A stretch of DNA of 64,000 nt from Streptomyces sp. NBC_01471 (GCF_041438865.1 NZ_CP109450.1:1054001-1118000); one strand, 5' to 3'. Shown: positions 35,051 to 43,948, counted from the stretch's first letter. Notes: generated by a model from the sequence alone, not told the origin. Made by a program: numbers and translations.

Positions 35051-35094
35051 GGCTGAACCGGAGCTCCCAGTGCACCGGATGCTCCGGTTCAGCC
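35051..35094. terminator. Bidirectional terminator between convergent genes
   Basis: Perfect 14-bp stem GGCTGAACCGGAGC / GCTCCGGTTCAGCC, 16-nt loop. The right arm contains the stop codon of the GntR gene. Confidence 0.8.
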
Positions 35095-35754
35095 GGGTGC
35101 GCCCGTGAAGTGCTCCCGTACGAGCGACTGGACGACCGTCAGGTCGCGGGCGATCAGGGCGTCCAGCAGGGCGGTGTGCTCCGACGCGTCCGCGAGGAGG
35201 TCGGCGCGCCGGGTGACGGGCGCGCTCACCAGCGGCCACTGGGCCTTGCGGTGCAGGTCGTCGGCGACGGCGACCAGCTGCTGGTTCCCCGAGAGACCGA
35301 GTACGGCCCCGTGGAAGGCCCGGTCCGACTCGGCGTAGCGGGCACGGTCGCCGACCGCGGCGGCGGAGACCGTGGCCTCGGCGAGCGGCCGCAGCTCGGC
35401 CCAGCGGTCCGCCGGGACGGCGCGCGCCAGCCGCAGCATCACCGGGACCTCGATCAGTGCCCGTACCTCGGCCAGCTCGGCGAGTTCCCGAGCGCTCCGC
35501 TCGGCGACCCGGAAGCCTCGGTTCGGCACGACCTCGACGGCGCCCTCGACCGCGAGCTGCTGCATGGCCTCCCGTACCGGGGTGGCCGAGACGCCGAAGC
35601 GCTCGCCGAGCGACGGGCCGGAGTAGACCTCGCCGGGGACCAGCTCGCCGTCCACCAGGGCGGTGCGCAACGCGTCGAGGATCTGACCGCGCACCGAATG
35701 GCGCCGCACCTGCTTCGTCTCAGGGGCCGCCGGGATGCCGGTACCTCCGGACAC
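35089..35754 (-). CDS. GntR-family regulator (FCD type)
   Basis: 221 residues from the GTG at 35754. The winged helix-turn-helix (VRGQILDALRTALVDGELVPG, LGERFGVSATPVREAMQQLAVEG) is followed by an all-helical FCD ligand domain (YAESDRAFHGAVLGLSGNQQL, LLDALIARDLTVVQSLVREHF) with the usual metal-ligand His residues. The frame is open to a GTG at 35922, but the extra 56 residues are Pro/Arg-rich without family similarity and the shorter form has normal length. Target unknown; the nearest divergent gene is the FhuF-like reductase, which has its own iron box. Confidence 0.85.
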   Translation of the reverse strand: MSGGTGIPAAPETKQVRRHSVRGQILDALRTALVDGELVPGEVYSGPSLGERFGVSATPVREAMQQLAVEGAVEVVPNRGFRVAERSARELAELAEVRALIEVPVMLRLARAVPADRWAELRPLAEATVSAAAVGDRARYAESDRAFHGAVLGLSGNQQLVAVADDLHRKAQWPLVSAPVTRRADLLADASEHTALLDALIARDLTVVQSLVREHFTGAPG

Positions 35755-35996
35755 CGGCCGCACCGTCCCCGCGGCCGGCTCGCAGCGGCGGTGCTCACCA
35801 CGGTCCGGTCCTGCGGTTTCACGCTGTTCGGGGCTGCGGGCGGGATCGGGGATCCGGGCCGGGCCGGGCGGATGCGCGGACGCGTGCGGCTGTACCGCGT
35901 CGCATCCTCTGCCCTGTTCCACCTGGGTCCTCCTCCGGCGTCCTGTTCAGCACGATAGGCGGACTGGGCTCCAGTTCAAACATCGATCGGATCGGA

Positions 35997-36015
35997 TAAG
36001 GTAAGGCTTACCTGT
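35997..36015 (+). promoter_or_regulatory. DmdR1/IdeR-type iron box
   Basis: TAAGGTAAGGCTTACCTGT. The core AGGTAAG-G-CTTACCT is a perfect 15-nt dyad, and 14 of 19 positions match the consensus TTAGGTTAGGCTAACCTAA. It lies 28 bp before the FhuF-like start, where bound iron repressor would block transcription. Confidence 0.85.
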
Positions 36016-36042
36016 CAACGATCGCGATTCGGTGGTCCTTGC

Positions 36043-36891
36043 ATGCCCGTCTCCACCTTGCTGCGCTCCCCCGTCACCGCCGCCTACGAACGGCTGGCCG
36101 GGGTGTTTCCCGGCCTGTCCGTCACCGAGCCCGCGGACGGGCTCGCCCCGTCCGGCGGCGGCTGGGTGTCCGCCGCCGACCTCGCGGCGGGCGGCAGCGC
36201 GCTCGACGCCTTCCTCGACTGGGACAGCGCCCAGGTGCTGCGGGACTACGGACAGCGGGCCCGGCCCGACGTCATCGCCAGCTTCGGCTTCCACCGGTAC
36301 GCCTGGCCCGCCTGTCTGCTGATCACGGTCCCGTGGTTCCTGCACCGCAGGGTGCCGAGGCTCCCGGTCGGCGCCGTCGCCTTCCAGCGCACGCTGGGCC
36401 GGATGGCCGTACGGACCGACACGTTCGCCTGTCTTCCGGACGACCCGGCGGCCGGGGCGCCCGGCGCGCGCGTGGTCGCGGACGAGGACGCGCTGCGGGC
36501 CGAGGTGCGGGCGGCGGTCGCCGAGCATCTGGAGCCGGTGCTCGACGGCTTCGGGCCGCGGATGCGCCGCGGCCGGCGGGCGCTGTGGGGGATGGCGACC
36601 GACGAGATCGTGGAAGGCCTCTGGTACATCGGCCATCTGCTCGGCGAGGAGTCGCGCGCGGTGGCGGAGCTGGAGCTGCTGCTGCCGGGGGCCACCGCGC
36701 CGTATGTCGGCACGGCCGGCTTCCGGGAGCTGACCGGGCCTCAGGGCCGGCCGCTGCCGACCCGCGACCGCGCGAGCTGCTGCCTCTTCTACACCGTGCG
36801 CCCCGGGGACACCTGCGTTACCTGCCCCCGCACCTGCGACGCCGACCGAGTGGCCAGGCTCAGCGCTGACACCCCTCCTTCGGCTGACTGA
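36043..36891 (+). CDS. FhuF-like ferric-siderophore reductase
   Basis: 282 residues. The C terminus carries the FhuF [2Fe-2S] pattern C-C-x10-C-x2-C as C246, C247, C258 and C261 (SCCLFYTVRPGDTCVTCP). Such cytoplasmic proteins release iron from imported ferric siderophores by reduction. The iron box just upstream predicts derepression in iron starvation. No transporter or siderophore gene is adjacent; the NRPS at 60041 is far away. A strong ribosome site is lacking, but ATG 36043 matches the domain start. Confidence 0.85.
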   Translation: MPVSTLLRSPVTAAYERLAGVFPGLSVTEPADGLAPSGGGWVSAADLAAGGSALDAFLDWDSAQVLRDYGQRARPDVIASFGFHRYAWPACLLITVPWFLHRRVPRLPVGAVAFQRTLGRMAVRTDTFACLPDDPAAGAPGARVVADEDALRAEVRAAVAEHLEPVLDGFGPRMRRGRRALWGMATDEIVEGLWYIGHLLGEESRAVAELELLLPGATAPYVGTAGFRELTGPQGRPLPTRDRASCCLFYTVRPGDTCVTCPRTCDADRVARLSADTPPSAD

Positions 36892-37057
36892 ATTCGAACC
36901 CAACCCAGCTCGCACGCAAGGCAGTTCGACCAGATCGCCCCTATCCGGTGTTCCCCGCACTCCGTTGGCGTGCTCTTGCCCCGAAACGCTCGGAGCGTCC
37001 CGGGATCTGAGCCAATATTGCGGCCGCAAGGCACTGACGCGATGCAAGGGACACCGC

Positions 37058-38128
37058 ATGCGACTGACCGACATATCTCTGGACTGGCTGCTTCCCGGTG
37101 GCGTGATGATCGCGGGGGTCCTGGTCGCGGTGGCGGTGCTCGTGCGCGGCAGGCGCTCCGCCGACAAGGGATCGGCCGACGACACCTGGGAGCGCAGCGA
37201 GGAACGCAGACGGCACAAGGAGGCGGTCTACGGAACCGCCTCGTATCTGCTGCTGTTCTGCTGCGCGGCGGTTGCCGCCGCGCTGTCCTTCCACGGACTG
37301 GTCGGCTTCGGCCGGCAGAACCTCAACCTCACGGGCGGCTGGGAGTACCTGGTCCCGTTCGGCCTCGACGGCGCCGCCATGTTCTGCTCCGTGCTGGCCG
37401 TGCGGGAGGCGAGCCACGGTGACGCGGCGCTCGGCTCCCGGCTGCTGGTGTGGACGTTCGCCGGCGCGGCGGCCTGGTTCAACTGGGTGCACGCACCGCG
37501 CGGTCTGGCCCACGCGGGCGCCCCGCAGTTCTTCGCGGGGATGTCGCTCTCGGCCGCGGTGCTGTTCGACCGCGCGCTGAAGCAGACCCGGGTGGCGGCG
37601 CTGCGCGAGCAGGGGCTCGTCCCCCGCCCGCTGCCGCAGATCCGGATCGTACGGTGGCTGCGTGCTCCCCGGGAGACCTTCGGCGCCTGGTCGCTGATGC
37701 TCCTGGAGGGTGTGCGGACGCTGGACGAGGCGGTCGACGAGGTCCGTGACGACCGGCGCCAGAAGGAGCAGAACCGGCTCCGGAAGCGGGAGCACGACAA
37801 GCTGGAACGAGCCCACCTCAAGGCGATCAACCGGCAGCACCGGTCGCTGGGGCGCGGTCGCGGCAGCCGTCAGGTGGAGGCTGCGGGCTCGCCTCCGGCC
37901 GTGGGTGCGGCGAAGGCGGTATCGGAGCCTGCCATACCCGAGCCGGGACAACTGCCCTTACGCTCCAGGCCCTCCCTGCAGGCCGTGACGAGTCCTGACT
38001 CCGACCGGGCCACGACGGGAACGGACGCCGTGACCGTCGACCTCACCGCTGAGGACGACACCCAGACACTCCCCCGCCTCGACTCCCTGGAGCAGAAACT
38101 GAAGGATCTCGAACAGCAATTCGGCTGA
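37058..38128 (+). CDS. DUF2637 membrane protein (SpdB-like)
   Basis: 356 residues. N-terminal half with about five membrane helices (LLPGGVMIAGVLVAVAVLV, ASYLLLFCCAAVAAALSFHGLVG, WEYLVPFGLDGAAMFCSVLAV), then a long charged coiled-coil-prone tail (RRQKEQNRLRKREHDKLERAHLKA) and a Pro/Ser-rich end. The DUF2637 family is widespread in Streptomyces chromosomes and conjugative elements (Spd proteins), but its function is not established. No integration genes are nearby. It is followed by an 18-bp stem terminator. Confidence 0.85.
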   Translation: MRLTDISLDWLLPGGVMIAGVLVAVAVLVRGRRSADKGSADDTWERSEERRRHKEAVYGTASYLLLFCCAAVAAALSFHGLVGFGRQNLNLTGGWEYLVPFGLDGAAMFCSVLAVREASHGDAALGSRLLVWTFAGAAAWFNWVHAPRGLAHAGAPQFFAGMSLSAAVLFDRALKQTRVAALREQGLVPRPLPQIRIVRWLRAPRETFGAWSLMLLEGVRTLDEAVDEVRDDRRQKEQNRLRKREHDKLERAHLKAINRQHRSLGRGRGSRQVEAAGSPPAVGAAKAVSEPAIPEPGQLPLRSRPSLQAVTSPDSDRATTGTDAVTVDLTAEDDTQTLPRLDSLEQKLKDLEQQFG

Positions 38129-38144
38129 GCGATGCCGCATGACG

Positions 38145-38190
38145 CGTACCCCTGAATCCGGCGGAAGTCGCTGCCGGATTCAGGGGTACG
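38145..38190 (+). terminator. Terminator after the DUF2637 gene
   Basis: Perfect 18-bp stem (CGTACCCCTGAATCCGGC with its complement) and 10-nt loop, 16 bp after the stop at 38128. Confidence 0.9.
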
Positions 38191-38193
38191 GCC

Positions 38194-38232
38194 CGAAGGC
38201 GGTCAGGTGTGAGTCACACCTGACCGCCTTCG
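38194..38232 (-). terminator. 39-bp near-perfect palindrome over the ATPase stop codon
   Basis: Two 19-bp complementary arms around a single central G; the minus-strand gene's stop codon lies at 38214-38216. As RNA it folds into a tight hairpin that can terminate the anti-sigma-type gene. Its symmetry also suits a protein-binding site. Confidence 0.7.
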
Positions 38233-38672
38233 AGTTCGAACCAGACCGATTTCCCCACCTCGTGCGTCCGTACGCCCCAGGCGTCCGCGAGTGCCTGCAC
38301 CAGGACCAGGCCCCGGCCGTGCGTGCTCTCGTCGGTGGCCCGGCCCGGCTCCGGCTGCCCCGGTGTGAAATCCCTGACCTCCACCCGGAGCCCGGCCGGG
38401 CCGACCCCGGCCGTGACGACCGCCCCCCGGTCGGTGTGGATCAGTGCGTTCGTCACCAGTTCGCTGGTGAGCAGCTCGGCGACATCGGCACTGCTCTGGC
38501 TCCCGCACCGCCGCAGCAGTTCCCGGAGCCCGTGCCGTACGTCCTTCACCGCCGGCAGGTCCCCCCGGCCCAGTCTGCGGCGCAGCCGTCCGCTCCGGCG
38601 CCCCCCTGGCGTGCCGGATCCCTGGCCGCACCGGTCGGGTGCGGTACTCGTGCCACTGTGACGCCCCGTCAT
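38214..38672 (-). CDS. ATP-binding protein of the anti-sigma (RsbW/HATPase_c) type
   Basis: 152 residues from ATG 38672, which has GGGGG 3 nt upstream; ATG 38705 is possible. The ATPase core shows the N box ELLTSELVTNALIHT and the glycine-rich lid GRGLVLVQALADAWGV. In Streptomyces dozens of such solo kinase-like proteins act as anti-sigma factors or partners of DUF397 proteins. The first ~50 residues are basic and low-complexity. Partner unknown. Confidence 0.85.
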   Translation of the reverse strand: MTGRHSGTSTAPDRCGQGSGTPGGRRSGRLRRRLGRGDLPAVKDVRHGLRELLRRCGSQSSADVAELLTSELVTNALIHTDRGAVVTAGVGPAGLRVEVRDFTPGQPEPGRATDESTHGRGLVLVQALADAWGVRTHEVGKSVWFELEGGQV

Positions 38673-38843
38673 ATCCCCCGCCTGCAAGTCGTGGTGCTCT
38701 GTCATGCTCGAAGTCGTGCTCGAACAGCTCACGCAATGCATGCCCGGCAGGCGGGTGCTCACGCATGCCGGGCGGGTGCCGTGCGCTCCACCGGGGAAGG
38801 CAAGCGGGGAACGTCACGCCGATCCGATGCCGTAGGAGCCGCG

Positions 38844-41800
38844 ATGCACGACGACCGATCGCTGGTTGAGGGCCGCCTGGAACGGGCCCTGCACCAGTTC
38901 ATCCGCCCCGCGCAGTACACGGACCGGGTGGGGCTCGCCCTGTCCGTCTGGCATGCGCCGGGCGAGCCGGTGCCCGTGGCGGAGGCGTTGCGTGGCACGT
39001 ACGAGCCCTTCGCGGCCGGGACGCAGTGGGGGCGGCCCTGGTCGACCAGCTGGTTCCGGCTGGAGGGCGCCGTCCCCGACGCCTGGGCCGGCCGCCGGGT
39101 GGAGGCTGTGATCGACCCGGGATTCACCGGCGACGGCCCCGGATTCCAGGCCGAGGGGATGATCTACGACGCCGGGGGCGTGCCGGTCAAGGGCATCCAC
39201 CCGCGCAACCGCCACGTGCCCGTGGCGGCGCCCGCGGCGGGCGGCGAGCCGGTGAGTCTGCTGCTGGAGGCCGCCGCCAACCCCGCGGTGCTGCGGCACG
39301 GATTCGAACCGACGCGGCTGGGCGACGTACTGACCGCGGGCGACGATCCCGGCTACCGGTTCGCATCGGCGGATCTCGCCGTCCTGAACGAAGACGTCTG
39401 GCACCTGGTCACCGACATCGAGGTGCTCTCCGAGCTGATGCGGGAGCTGCCGGCCGACCGGAGCAGGCACCACGAGATCCTGCGCGCCCTGGAGGACATG
39501 CTGGACGCGCTGGACCTGCACGACGTGCCGGGTACGGCGGCGGCCGGGCGGGAGGCGCTCGCGCCCGCGCTGGCCAGGCCCGCCGAGGCGGGCGCGCACC
39601 GGATCTCGGCCACCGGCCACGCGCACATCGACTCGGCCTGGCTGTGGCCGCTGCGCGAGACCGTGCGGAAGGCGTCACGGACCTTCGCCAATGTGACGGC
39701 GCTGGCCGCCGACTATCCCGAGCTGGTCTTCGCCTGCTCGCAGGCCCAGCAGTACGCCTGGGTCAAGGAGCACCAGCCGCACATCTGGCAGCGCATCAAG
39801 AAGGCCGTGGCGGACGGCAACTGGGCCCCGGTCGGCTCCATGTGGGTCGAGTCGGACGCCAACATGCCGGGCGGCGAGGCGCTGGCCCGCCAGATCGTGC
39901 ACGGCAGGCGTTTCTTCACCGAGGAGCTGGGGGTCGAGACCGAGGAGATCTGGCTGCCGGACTCCTTCGGCTACACGGCGGCCTTCCCGCAGCTGGCCAA
40001 GCTCGCGGGAATCAGGTGGTTCCTCACCCAGAAGCTGTCCTGGAACCAGGCGAACCGGATGCCGCACCACTCCTTCTGGTGGGAGGGCATCGACGGGACC
40101 CGGGTCTTCACCCACTTCCCGCCCGTCGACACCTACAACTCCCAGCTGCACGGGTCCGAACTGGCCCACGCCGAGCGGAACTTCGCGGACAAGGGACGGG
40201 CGACCCGCTCCCTGGTGCCGTTCGGCTGGGGCGACGGCGGGGGCGGCCCGACCCGCGAGATGCTGGAGAAGGCGCGCAGGCTCCGGGACCTGGAGGGCTC
40301 ACCGCGCGTCGGGATCGAGAAGCCCTCGGCGTTCTTCGAGGCGGCCGAGAAGGAGTACGGGCGGCAGGCGCCCGTCTGGTCGGGCGAGCTCTATCTGGAG
40401 CTGCACCGCGCCACGTACACCACCCAGGCGAAGACCAAGCAGGGCAACCGCCGCAGCGAACACCTCCTGCGGGAGGCCGAGTTGTGGGCGACGGCGGCCG
40501 CGCTCCGGTCGGCGGCGTACGCCTATCCGCACGATGAGCTGGACCGGATCTGGAAGACCGTACTGCTGCACCAGTTCCACGACATCCTGCCGGGTTCGTC
40601 GATCGCCTGGGTCCACCGGGAGGCCCGTGATACCTACGCGCGGCTGCGGGAGGAGCTGGAGGCGGTCATCACCGGGGCGGTCGCCGCACTCGAACTGGGC
40701 CCGGACGTAAGGCCGCCGAGCGGATCCCACTCCCCCAGGACCGTGCTCAACGCCTCACCGTACGGGCGCCGCGAGGTCGTCCGTACCGCGGACAGCACCG
40801 GAGGCACGGCGGACGGCGGCACCCTCGCCTTCGTCGACGTACCGCCCCTCGGGTCCGCGCCGCTCAGCGGCGCGGCGGCCGGCGCCGCCGCCACAGTGAC
40901 CCGGGACGGCCCGGCGGTCGTCCTCGACAACGGGCTGCTGCGGGTCACGGTGGACTCCGACGGGCTGCTGTCCTCGGTGCGCGATCTGACGGCGGGCCGC
41001 GAGGTCCTGGCACCCGGGAGCCGCGGCAATCTGCTCCAGCTGCACCCGGACCACCCCAACCAGTGGGACGCCTGGGACATCGACCGGCACTACCGGCGCA
41101 GCCGCACCGATCTCACCGCCGCCGATTCGGTGGAGGTCGTCGGCACGGGGCCGCTGCGGGCGGCGGTGCGGGTCGTGCGGACCTTCGGAGCCTCGCGTAT
41201 CACCCAGGAGCTGCGGCTCGACGCGGAGAGCCCGCGCCTCGATGTCGTCACGGAAGCCGACTGGCAGGAGTCCGAGAAGGTGCTCAAGGCCGCCTTCCCG
41301 CTCGATGTGCACGCCGAACGGTCCACGGCGGAGATCCAGTTCGGCCATGTGCACCGCGCCACACACGCCAACACCAGCTGGGACGCGGCCCGGTTCGAGA
41401 TCTGCGCGCACCGCTGGCTGCGGGTCGCCGAACCGGGGTACGGGGTCGCGGTGCTCAACGACTCGACGTACGGCCACGATGTGACGCGGGCGGAGCACCG
41501 GGACGGACTTGGCACGACCGTACGGCTGACGCTGCTGCGCGCCCCGCACAGCCCGGACCCGGAGACGGACCTGGGGACCCACCGGTTCAGCTACGCGCTG
41601 TACCCGGGGGCGGGGGTGACCGGCGCCGTACGCGAGGGTCTCGCGCTCAATCTGCCGCTGCGGACGGCGGACGCCCCGGCGCTGGCGCCGCTGGTGACCA
41701 CGGACCATCCGGCCGTGACGGTGGAGTCGGTGAAGCTCGCCGAGGACCGCAGCGGGGATGTGGTGGTGCGGCTCTACGAGTCGGCGGGCGGGCGCGCGGA

Positions 41801-41951
41801 CGCCACGGTCGGCTTCGGATTCCCGGTGGGACGTGCCGAGATCACCGACCTGCTGGAACGGCCGCTGCGGGAGGTGACGGCCGGCGGGGACGCGCTCGCG
41901 GTGGCGCTGCGGCCCTTCCAGATCCTGACACTCCGGGTGCGCCCCGCCTGA
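38844..41951 (+). CDS. Alpha-mannosidase (GH38)
   Basis: 1035 residues, intracellular (no signal peptide). The GH38 catalytic domain (~245-540) shows the zinc motif GHAHIDSAWLWP, the nucleophile D373 in WLPDSFGYTAAFPQ and FHDILPGSS. A middle helical bundle and large C-terminal beta-sandwich domains follow, as in the Escherichia coli and Bacillus-type cytosolic mannosidases. It should remove alpha-linked mannose from imported glycans. ATG 38844 follows TAGGAG; the frame is open to 38139 but that stretch is non-coding. Expressed divergently from the ATPase gene, with its own terminator. Confidence 0.93.
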   Translation: MHDDRSLVEGRLERALHQFIRPAQYTDRVGLALSVWHAPGEPVPVAEALRGTYEPFAAGTQWGRPWSTSWFRLEGAVPDAWAGRRVEAVIDPGFTGDGPGFQAEGMIYDAGGVPVKGIHPRNRHVPVAAPAAGGEPVSLLLEAAANPAVLRHGFEPTRLGDVLTAGDDPGYRFASADLAVLNEDVWHLVTDIEVLSELMRELPADRSRHHEILRALEDMLDALDLHDVPGTAAAGREALAPALARPAEAGAHRISATGHAHIDSAWLWPLRETVRKASRTFANVTALAADYPELVFACSQAQQYAWVKEHQPHIWQRIKKAVADGNWAPVGSMWVESDANMPGGEALARQIVHGRRFFTEELGVETEEIWLPDSFGYTAAFPQLAKLAGIRWFLTQKLSWNQANRMPHHSFWWEGIDGTRVFTHFPPVDTYNSQLHGSELAHAERNFADKGRATRSLVPFGWGDGGGGPTREMLEKARRLRDLEGSPRVGIEKPSAFFEAAEKEYGRQAPVWSGELYLELHRATYTTQAKTKQGNRRSEHLLREAELWATAAALRSAAYAYPHDELDRIWKTVLLHQFHDILPGSSIAWVHREARDTYARLREELEAVITGAVAALELGPDVRPPSGSHSPRTVLNASPYGRREVVRTADSTGGTADGGTLAFVDVPPLGSAPLSGAAAGAAATVTRDGPAVVLDNGLLRVTVDSDGLLSSVRDLTAGREVLAPGSRGNLLQLHPDHPNQWDAWDIDRHYRRSRTDLTAADSVEVVGTGPLRAAVRVVRTFGASRITQELRLDAESPRLDVVTEADWQESEKVLKAAFPLDVHAERSTAEIQFGHVHRATHANTSWDAARFEICAHRWLRVAEPGYGVAVLNDSTYGHDVTRAEHRDGLGTTVRLTLLRAPHSPDPETDLGTHRFSYALYPGAGVTGAVREGLALNLPLRTADAPALAPLVTTDHPAVTVESVKLAEDRSGDVVVRLYESAGGRADATVGFGFPVGRAEITDLLERPLREVTAGGDALAVALRPFQILTLRVRPA

Positions 41952-41953
41952 GG

Positions 41954-41989
41954 GCCGCCCGCTCCGAGGTGTATTCCGGAGCGGGCGGC
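41954..41989 (+). terminator. Terminator after the mannosidase gene
   Basis: 13-bp perfect stem GCCGCCCGCTCCG / CGGAGCGGGCGGC with 10-nt loop, 2 bp after the stop. Confidence 0.85.
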
Positions 41990-42191
41990 GCCACTTCTCC
42001 CTCACGCCCTGCGGCCCGGGCCTGTCGCGCAGCGGCTGTACGAGGAGCGGGCAGAGCCGTGGTCAGCCGACCTCATCGACTCGCACGGCCCTGCCGCCCC
42101 TCACCCGCGCGACCGGCTGTGTGACGAGCAGCCGCACGGGGGCTTCAACTGGTATCGAGTGGCCCCGGCGTCATGGGTGCTGGATCTTCCA

Positions 42192-42389
42192 TCACCACGC
42201 CTTTGGCCGGTATTCCCCCTGACCGACCTTGTCGACGTCCGCACCGGCATGGATCGGACACGTACACGCCGGCCAGACCGACGACGCCTCAGGCGCCTCC
42301 AGAGGAGCCACGGATCGCGGCCCGGAGATCTGCGTACGCTCACCCGTACGGCGGTCCACGCGGTAGACGCGAATGCTCAAGTGCGGCAC
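42192..42389 (-). CDS. Small hypothetical protein of an XRE/DUF397 locus
   Basis: 65 residues from a GTG that overlaps the preceding gene by 13 bp, with AGAGGG upstream. The sequence LSIRVYRVDRRTGERTQISG followed by a WPACTCPIH segment has a beta-hairpin look and two cysteines. Small proteins like this are seen beside XRE/DUF397 genes in Streptomyces, from memory, but no function is known. Overlap with the next small gene implies an operon. Confidence 0.6.
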   Translation of the reverse strand: MPHLSIRVYRVDRRTGERTQISGPRSVAPLEAPEASSVWPACTCPIHAGADVDKVGQGEYRPKAW

Positions 42390-42601
42390 GTGAGAACCCT
42401 CTTGGTGTGGGGGTGATCCCTGATTTCAACCGCGACGTCCGACGCGTGCGACGGGTCGTACCCGGGGCTCGTCGGCGCCATCGAATACCGCCAGTCCTTG
42501 TACAGCACCCCACACACGCCGCAACCAGCTACCGGCTCAGGCGGGTCGATGAACGGCTCCGATAAATAGACCGGATCGCTCATAGATGTCTCATCCGCCA
42601 C
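42377..42601 (-). CDS. Small hypothetical protein with paired cysteines
   Basis: 74 residues from the GTG at 42601, which has GGAGG 9 nt ahead; ATG 42583 is an alternative. Visible features are an acidic start (MSDPVYLSEPFIDPPEP), a CGVC pair inside VAGCGVCGVLYKDW, and a C-terminal EIRDHPHTKR. Three nearby cysteines suggest metal binding or redox. It is divergent from the XRE regulator and probably functionally tied to it. Family not recognised. Confidence 0.6.
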   Translation of the reverse strand: MADETSMSDPVYLSEPFIDPPEPVAGCGVCGVLYKDWRYSMAPTSPGYDPSHASDVAVEIRDHPHTKRVLTCRT

Positions 42602-42813
42602 AATCCACCGCCTCCTCAACTCTGCACGTGATCACTCAGCGTGCCTGGACTGGCACCGTCAGTGTGGCGTAACTTAAGTCGAGAACGCAACCGCAAAATC
42701 AAAAACGAAGAATTGCACATTGATGGCGCCGCAGAGTCTGCAACTGTGGAATCCTGTAGCCCTGCCGCTCCATCTGGCGGCAGAATGCAGGGACTTGAAG
42801 TGGAGGAGCCGGC

Positions 42814-43674
42814 ATGAGTGAACCGACAGTTCGACGGCGTCGTCTCGGCTCGGAGCTCAGAAGGCTGCGTGAAGAGGTGCATGGGCTGAGAGTTGAGGAC
42901 GTGGTGGCGAAGTCGACTACCGGCCTCAACTCGTCGAAGATCAGCCGCATCGAGAACGCCACCGTGGGCGTGAAGGTGGCGAGCCTCGACGAACTCCTGA
43001 ATCTGTACGGGGTGGACGACTCAGAACGTCGGGCGGCGCTTCACGGTCTCGCACGGGACGGTGCCCGTCGCGGGTGGTGGCAGAGCTACCGTGACGTCAT
43101 TTCTCCGGCATACGCAGACCTGATCAGCCTGGAGTCGGACGCCAAGAGCATGCGGTCGTATCAGACAACGTTGATCCCTGGGCTGCTCCAGACGTCTGCA
43201 TATGCTCGCGCGACCATCTCGGCCATCAACATGTCAGATACCGCAGAGCGCGTGGAGCAGCTCGTTCAGGTCCGCCAGGCTCGCCAGTCGGTGCTCACAC
43301 GTCCAAATCCGCTGGAGCTGTGGGCAATCGTTCACGAGTCCGCGCTACACACTCGGCTCCCCGACAAGTCAGTGATGCGGGATCAGCTCCAGCGTCTGTT
43401 GGATCTTCAGGAGCTGCCGACTGTGACCATACAAGTACTGCCCTTGGTCGCTCCTCCACACCCTGGGATGGCGGGCTCTTTTACCGTGCTCGGCTTCCCG
43501 GAGACAGCGGACCTCGACGTCGTACACGTGGAGAGCCTGACGTCAGCGCTGTACGTGGAAGACCTCGCCGAAGTGTCCGTTTATGGAAGCGGATTCGAGC
43601 GTCTTCGCGCCAGTTCGCTACCGTTCGACGAGTCAGCCGACCTCATCGCAAGACTGAAGGACAAGATCACATGA
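42814..43674 (+). CDS. XRE helix-turn-helix regulator with DUF5753 domain
   Basis: 286 residues. N-terminal HTH (LGSELRRLREEVHGLRVEDVV, TTGLNSSKISRIENA; ~10-65), then the DUF5753 domain (~95-280) with RSYQTTLIPGLLQTSAYARA and PGMAGSFTVLGFPE. These WhiJ-type regulators pair with a DUF397 protein and influence development and antibiotic production. Third-position GC is lower than in the rest of the window. It overlaps the DUF397 gene by 4 nt (ATGA). Confidence 0.92.
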   Translation: MSEPTVRRRRLGSELRRLREEVHGLRVEDVVAKSTTGLNSSKISRIENATVGVKVASLDELLNLYGVDDSERRAALHGLARDGARRGWWQSYRDVISPAYADLISLESDAKSMRSYQTTLIPGLLQTSAYARATISAINMSDTAERVEQLVQVRQARQSVLTRPNPLELWAIVHESALHTRLPDKSVMRDQLQRLLDLQELPTVTIQVLPLVAPPHPGMAGSFTVLGFPETADLDVVHVESLTSALYVEDLAEVSVYGSGFERLRASSLPFDESADLIARLKDKIT

Positions 43675-43883
43675 CTCACATCGGTAACGCCGCTGCTTCT
43701 GGTCTCACCTGGCGCAAGTCCTCGTACAGCGGGGGGCAGAGTGACTGCGTGGAGGTGGCCCACGGCGTCACGTCCGCGATGCCCGTCCGCGACTCCAAGA
43801 ACCCCGCCGGTCCCGCCATCGTCATCCGTGACACCGCGTGGGGCGCGTTCATTGACGCCGTCGTGACAGACACGCTCGCCTGA
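43671..43883 (+). CDS. DUF397 protein
   Basis: 70 residues with the family pattern LTWRKSSYSGGQSDCVEVA and MPVRDSKNPAGPAIVI. DUF397 proteins are small partners, possibly antagonists, of the XRE regulators encoded next to them. Translationally coupled to the upstream gene, and followed by a long terminator stem. Confidence 0.93.
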   Translation: MTHIGNAAASGLTWRKSSYSGGQSDCVEVAHGVTSAMPVRDSKNPAGPAIVIRDTAWGAFIDAVVTDTLA

Positions 43884-43887
43884 TCCG

Positions 43888-43938
43888 CACCACGGCAGAG
43901 CCCCCGGCCGGCGAACGGTCGGGGGCTCTGCCGTGGTG
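43888..43938. terminator. Bidirectional terminator
   Basis: 19-bp perfect stem (its arms contain CACGGCAGAGCCCCCG and the complement) with a 13-nt loop between the convergent DUF397 and pyruvate oxidase genes. Confidence 0.9.
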
Positions 43939-43948
43939 TCAGTCCCGG

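Noticed and set aside
36890-36935. tRNA-like GTTCGAA word on the minus strand
   Set aside because: The flanking bases do not form the T-arm or acceptor stem; no cloverleaf can be drawn.
38139-38843. Upstream extension of the mannosidase frame
   Set aside because: Covers two terminators and the opposite-strand ATPase gene; GH38 similarity starts at 38844 after a TAGGAG site.
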